DNA from: JANMDU01 sp031375105
GTDB taxonomy: Bacteria > Pseudomonadota > Gammaproteobacteria > Burkholderiales > Burkholderiaceae_C
Reading direction: 5' to 3'
NCBI GenBank assembly: GCA_031375105.1
Contig: JANMHJ010000071.1
Location: 62,001 to 126,000, forward strand
Length of the DNA stretch: 64,000 nucleotides
The position numbers were made by a program, and so were the translations under genes. The notes under the pieces were generated by a model. That model saw only the letters and a program-made list of their open reading frames with translations. It did not search any database and had not been told where the DNA came from. The number at the start of each line of letters is the position of its first letter. The stretch's first letter is position 1. Positions 61,365-64,000 of this stretch are shown one piece after another.

Positions 61365-64000
61365 ATGACCGTATTCAACGCGATTGATGGCCGCTTCGTG
61401 AAAGAAGAAGATGACACCTGGTACCGGATCGATCATTATGATCAAATGCCGCCCTTTTTTATCGCGATAGCCAGCGACAGTGACATTTGGGCCTACGTTT
61501 CCACTTCTGGCTCCTTGGCGGCGGGCCGGCGCGATGCCGAGGGATCATTCTTTCCCTACGAGACAGTTGATCGTATTCACTTGCGTTGGGAGCACACTGG
61601 CCCGCGCACATGGATCCGCATTTTCGACGCAGATCGAAGCCATAAGGCAGAGTTGTGGCAACCCTTTGCTCCGAAACTCGACGGCGCGGTTGGTGTACGC
61701 TCAGTATGGAAGAATTTGTCTTCGACGCGTTTGCGGTTTCGCGAAGAACATACCTCTGGACGGCTCGCATTTGAGTATGAATGGTCAAGCGCAGCCCAGC
61801 TAGGCCTCGTTCGTTGCGCGCGACTCCTCGCTTTAGACGAGCCAGTATGTGTTGAGGTACTCGACGGACTGTTGAACCTCGTTCCTCCAGGTGTCAGCGT
61901 TGCGCACGCAACCACCATGAGTTGCCTTGCTGACGCGTACAAATGGAATGAATTGCTCGCTGACGGCAGGCTCGGTCTATTCACGTTGTACGCAAAGATC
62001 TGGGACCGCGCCGAGCCCAAAGAATCGTTTCAGGCTTTAGTCGTCTGGCAAACTGGGCTTGCGCCGGGAAGTCGTGTATTGCTATCTGATGCGCAAGTGG
62101 GAGGCTTCTGTCGCGGCGAAGGCGTATCCGAGGAGGCATTGACGCGAGGCCAGCGCGGCGCGTTTTTGGTGCATTTCTCAGCCGAAATAGATCAGCGTGG
62201 GAAAGTTTGGGAACTGGTCATCGATTCACCCAAATCACAGGTGCAAGTCGCAGACCTCGTAGAGCGCCTAAGAACCGGCTACGGTGCTTCCGAGCATATT
62301 CACGATGCAGTGAAAGCTAACACGGCTGGCGTGGACGAACTTCTTGCGCGAGGCGATGCATTCCAACACTCCGCAGACCTCATGGCCGCAGCACATCATC
62401 GTTCAAATGTGCTTTTTAACATCATGCGCGGCGGCGTTTTTTCTGAAGGCACGACGCTTGATCGCGAGCAGCTGCGCACCTTTATCAAGATGCGCAACCG
62501 ACCATTGGCTTTAGATCTGGAGAAACTTGTCAAAAGTTGGCCTGACCGCATCGAACGTGATGAAGCTCTGTCATTGGTTCACGCTACCAGCAGGCTGGAA
62601 CTGGAACGTCTGGTGCTGGGGTACTTGCCATTGACTTTCAGTAGGCGCCACGGTGACCCCAGCCGTCCTTGGAATAAATTTGTCATTCAATCCCGCGACG
62701 AGCGTGGTCGACGAAAGATCGCTTACCAGGGCAATTGGCGCGACATATTTCAGAACTGGGAGGCGTTGCTTGCAAGCGAGCCTGCCTACGCTGGCTCAAT
62801 GATTGAAGCGTTTCTTGGTGCAATGACGGCTGATGGCTATAACCCCTATCGTATTGGCCACGATGGAATCGACTGGGAGTTGATTGAGCCAGAAAATCCC
62901 TGGAGCCACATCGGTTATTGGGGCGACCATCAGGTGATTTATTTGCTGCGTCTGCTTGAGGCTTCACACGCGCGAAATCCGACATTGATCGCGTCGTTCT
63001 GGGATAAAGCAATCTTCAGTTTTGCCGATGTGCCTTATCGCCTGCGCACCTACGCGGAACAAGTCGCGAATCCAAAAAACACCATTTTCTTCGACAACTC
63101 CGCAGATGTGCGCGCCCGGGAGCGTGTCCAAAGAATTGGCTCAGATGGTTTGATGTTGTGCGACGAGTATGATCGCCCTGTTCTGGCGACGTTGGGCGAA
63201 AAACTGGTCACCATTTTGCTTGCCAAAGCAGGCAGTCTCATTCCTGGGGGTGGGATGTGGCTACATACACAGCGCCCGGAGTGGAACGACGCTAACAATG
63301 CATTAGTTGGCAATGGCGTCTCGGTTGTCACGCTTGCACAACTAAGGCGTATGCTGGTATTCATCAATACCCTTCCTTGTGCGAGCGGTGAGTTCGACCT
63401 CGCTGCCGCAACGCTTAACGCTGTCAGGGACTTCCAGAGCCTAGTTCAAAGAACAACACTCGATGCCGTGAGCAATCCCGTTGCGCGCCGGGCCTTTGTC
63501 GACGAATCGGGAGGGATACTTGAAGCTTGGCGCGCCAGGGTTTATCTTGGTGCTTCGGAGCGAGAAGTTGCACGAGCGCCTGCGGGACTGCTTACCGATT
63601 TCGTCAACTGCCTTCTTCCGCTTGTGGACGCATCATTGCATCGAAACCGCCGTGAAAATGGTTTGTTTGATAGCTATAACTTGATTGATTTTCATGCGGG
63701 AGGTGGCGCTGATTTAAGCAGTCTATATCCTATGCTTGAAGGTCAAGTTGCGGTATTGTCGTGTGGTTATTTACCCCTGTGCGAAGCCGTCAAGCTGCTC
63801 GACATCCTTTTTGCAAGCCCTTTATACGATCAGAAGAGGCGAAGCTTTTTGCTATACCCAGACCGTCACTTGCCCACATTCCTTGAGCGCAATCGTCTCG
63901 ACGATGCGGCAATCGCTCTGCCGATCGTCCAAACGCTACTTGCGTCACAGCGCATTGATTTGCTTCAGAGACAAGCGGACGGTACAGTTCGATTTGCTTC
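61365..64000 (+). CDS. large cytoplasmic protein, candidate beta-1,3-oligoglucan phosphorylase (GH149-like), 3' truncated
   Basis: Open for 878 codons and runs off the window end, so the real protein is longer. GGAGAAG lies 4 nt before ATG 61365; no signal peptide. The first part (about 1-330) looks beta-rich with an early YDQMPPFF segment; the second part has alternating hydrophobic helices as in an (alpha/alpha)6 barrel. The most family-like block is DGIDWE at 500-505 followed by WSHIGYWGDHQ at 513-523, which contains possible catalytic acids. Divergent from lacI. GH149 phosphorylases are about 1100-1200 aa, cytosolic and occur with beta-1,3-glucan genes, which fits length and context, but I recall no diagnostic residue, so this is a candidate only. 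It could be another helical-toroid glycosidase or transferase. Confidence 0.6.
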   Translation, partial: MTVFNAIDGRFVKEEDDTWYRIDHYDQMPPFFIAIASDSDIWAYVSTSGSLAAGRRDAEGSFFPYETVDRIHLRWEHTGPRTWIRIFDADRSHKAELWQPFAPKLDGAVGVRSVWKNLSSTRLRFREEHTSGRLAFEYEWSSAAQLGLVRCARLLALDEPVCVEVLDGLLNLVPPGVSVAHATTMSCLADAYKWNELLADGRLGLFTLYAKIWDRAEPKESFQALVVWQTGLAPGSRVLLSDAQVGGFCRGEGVSEEALTRGQRGAFLVHFSAEIDQRGKVWELVIDSPKSQVQVADLVERLRTGYGASEHIHDAVKANTAGVDELLARGDAFQHSADLMAAAHHRSNVLFNIMRGGVFSEGTTLDREQLRTFIKMRNRPLALDLEKLVKSWPDRIERDEALSLVHATSRLELERLVLGYLPLTFSRRHGDPSRPWNKFVIQSRDERGRRKIAYQGNWRDIFQNWEALLASEPAYAGSMIEAFLGAMTADGYNPYRIGHDGIDWELIEPENPWSHIGYWGDHQVIYLLRLLEASHARNPTLIASFWDKAIFSFADVPYRLRTYAEQVANPKNTIFFDNSADVRARERVQRIGSDGLMLCDEYDRPVLATLGEKLVTILLAKAGSLIPGGGMWLHTQRPEWNDANNALVGNGVSVVTLAQLRRMLVFINTLPCASGEFDLAAATLNAVRDFQSLVQRTTLDAVSNPVARRAFVDESGGILEAWRARVYLGASEREVARAPAGLLTDFVNCLLPLVDASLHRNRRENGLFDSYNLIDFHAGGGADLSSLYPMLEGQVAVLSCGYLPLCEAVKLLDILFASPLYDQKRRSFLLYPDRHLPTFLERNRLDDAAIALPIVQTLLASQRIDLLQRQADGTVRFA

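Noticed and set aside
1..64000. Search for tRNA and rRNA genes
   Set aside because: No cloverleaf-like or ribosomal sequence was recognised by eye; a tRNA scan could still find one.

Overview
The window looks like a chromosomal segment of a betaproteobacterium of the order Burkholderiales, most like Comamonadaceae. The gene orders ftsH-folP-glmM and sdhCDAB-sdhE-gltA are typical of that order. Short interspersed repeats with a TATAACGG-type core, which I associate with Comamonadaceae genomes, occur about eleven times. No rRNA, tRNA, CRISPR array or intact transposase gene was seen.

Layout. 1-5.6 kb: 3' end of ftsH, then folP and glmM, followed by a two-gene insert (lipoprotein and trypsin-like protease) that is bracketed by a second copy of the glmM 3' end. 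5.6-15.6 kb: a solo tricarboxylate-type binding protein, a hipBA module, two coupled hypotheticals, a 3-oxoacid CoA-transferase operon divergent from a PAS-LuxR regulator, a ParE/RHH toxin-antitoxin pair, an MFS exporter, sppA, a Rieske protein and a HAD phosphatase. 15.9-24.4 kb: a Gly/Thr-repeat lipoprotein, alkylation repair (Ada-AlkA fusion and ogt), transporters, folK and an iron-sulfur photolyase of the PhrB type. 24.6-29 kb: a MoxR-DUF58-VWA operon and an HtrA-like protease. 29.1-34.5 kb: the TCA operon sdhCDAB-sdhE-gltA. 34.9-44.2 kb: mostly single metabolic genes, a vapBC pair, rpsT and a DUF3579 gene.

44.4-64 kb: a dedicated beta-1,3-glucan (laminarin/callose-like) utilisation locus. 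It encodes a large glycan-binding-type lipoprotein, a lipoprotein GH16, a secreted GH81, an outer-membrane porin, a lipoprotein GH17, and a set of enzymes without signal peptides (GH30, two GH17, GH16, GH1). A LacI regulator is divergent from a very long protein that runs off the window end and may be a beta-1,3-oligoglucan phosphorylase. Four identical 14-bp palindromes, TGAAAGCGCTTTCA, sit upstream of the four transcription units and define a local LacI regulon.

Inferred working of the locus: surface or periplasmic GH16, GH81 and GH17 cut the polymer, the porin admits oligosaccharides, and the cytoplasmic GH17/GH16/GH30/GH1 set plus the candidate phosphorylase finish them to glucose and glucose-1-phosphate. 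No inner-membrane transporter and no SusC/TonB-dependent receptor is visible in the window; the locus continues past base 64000.
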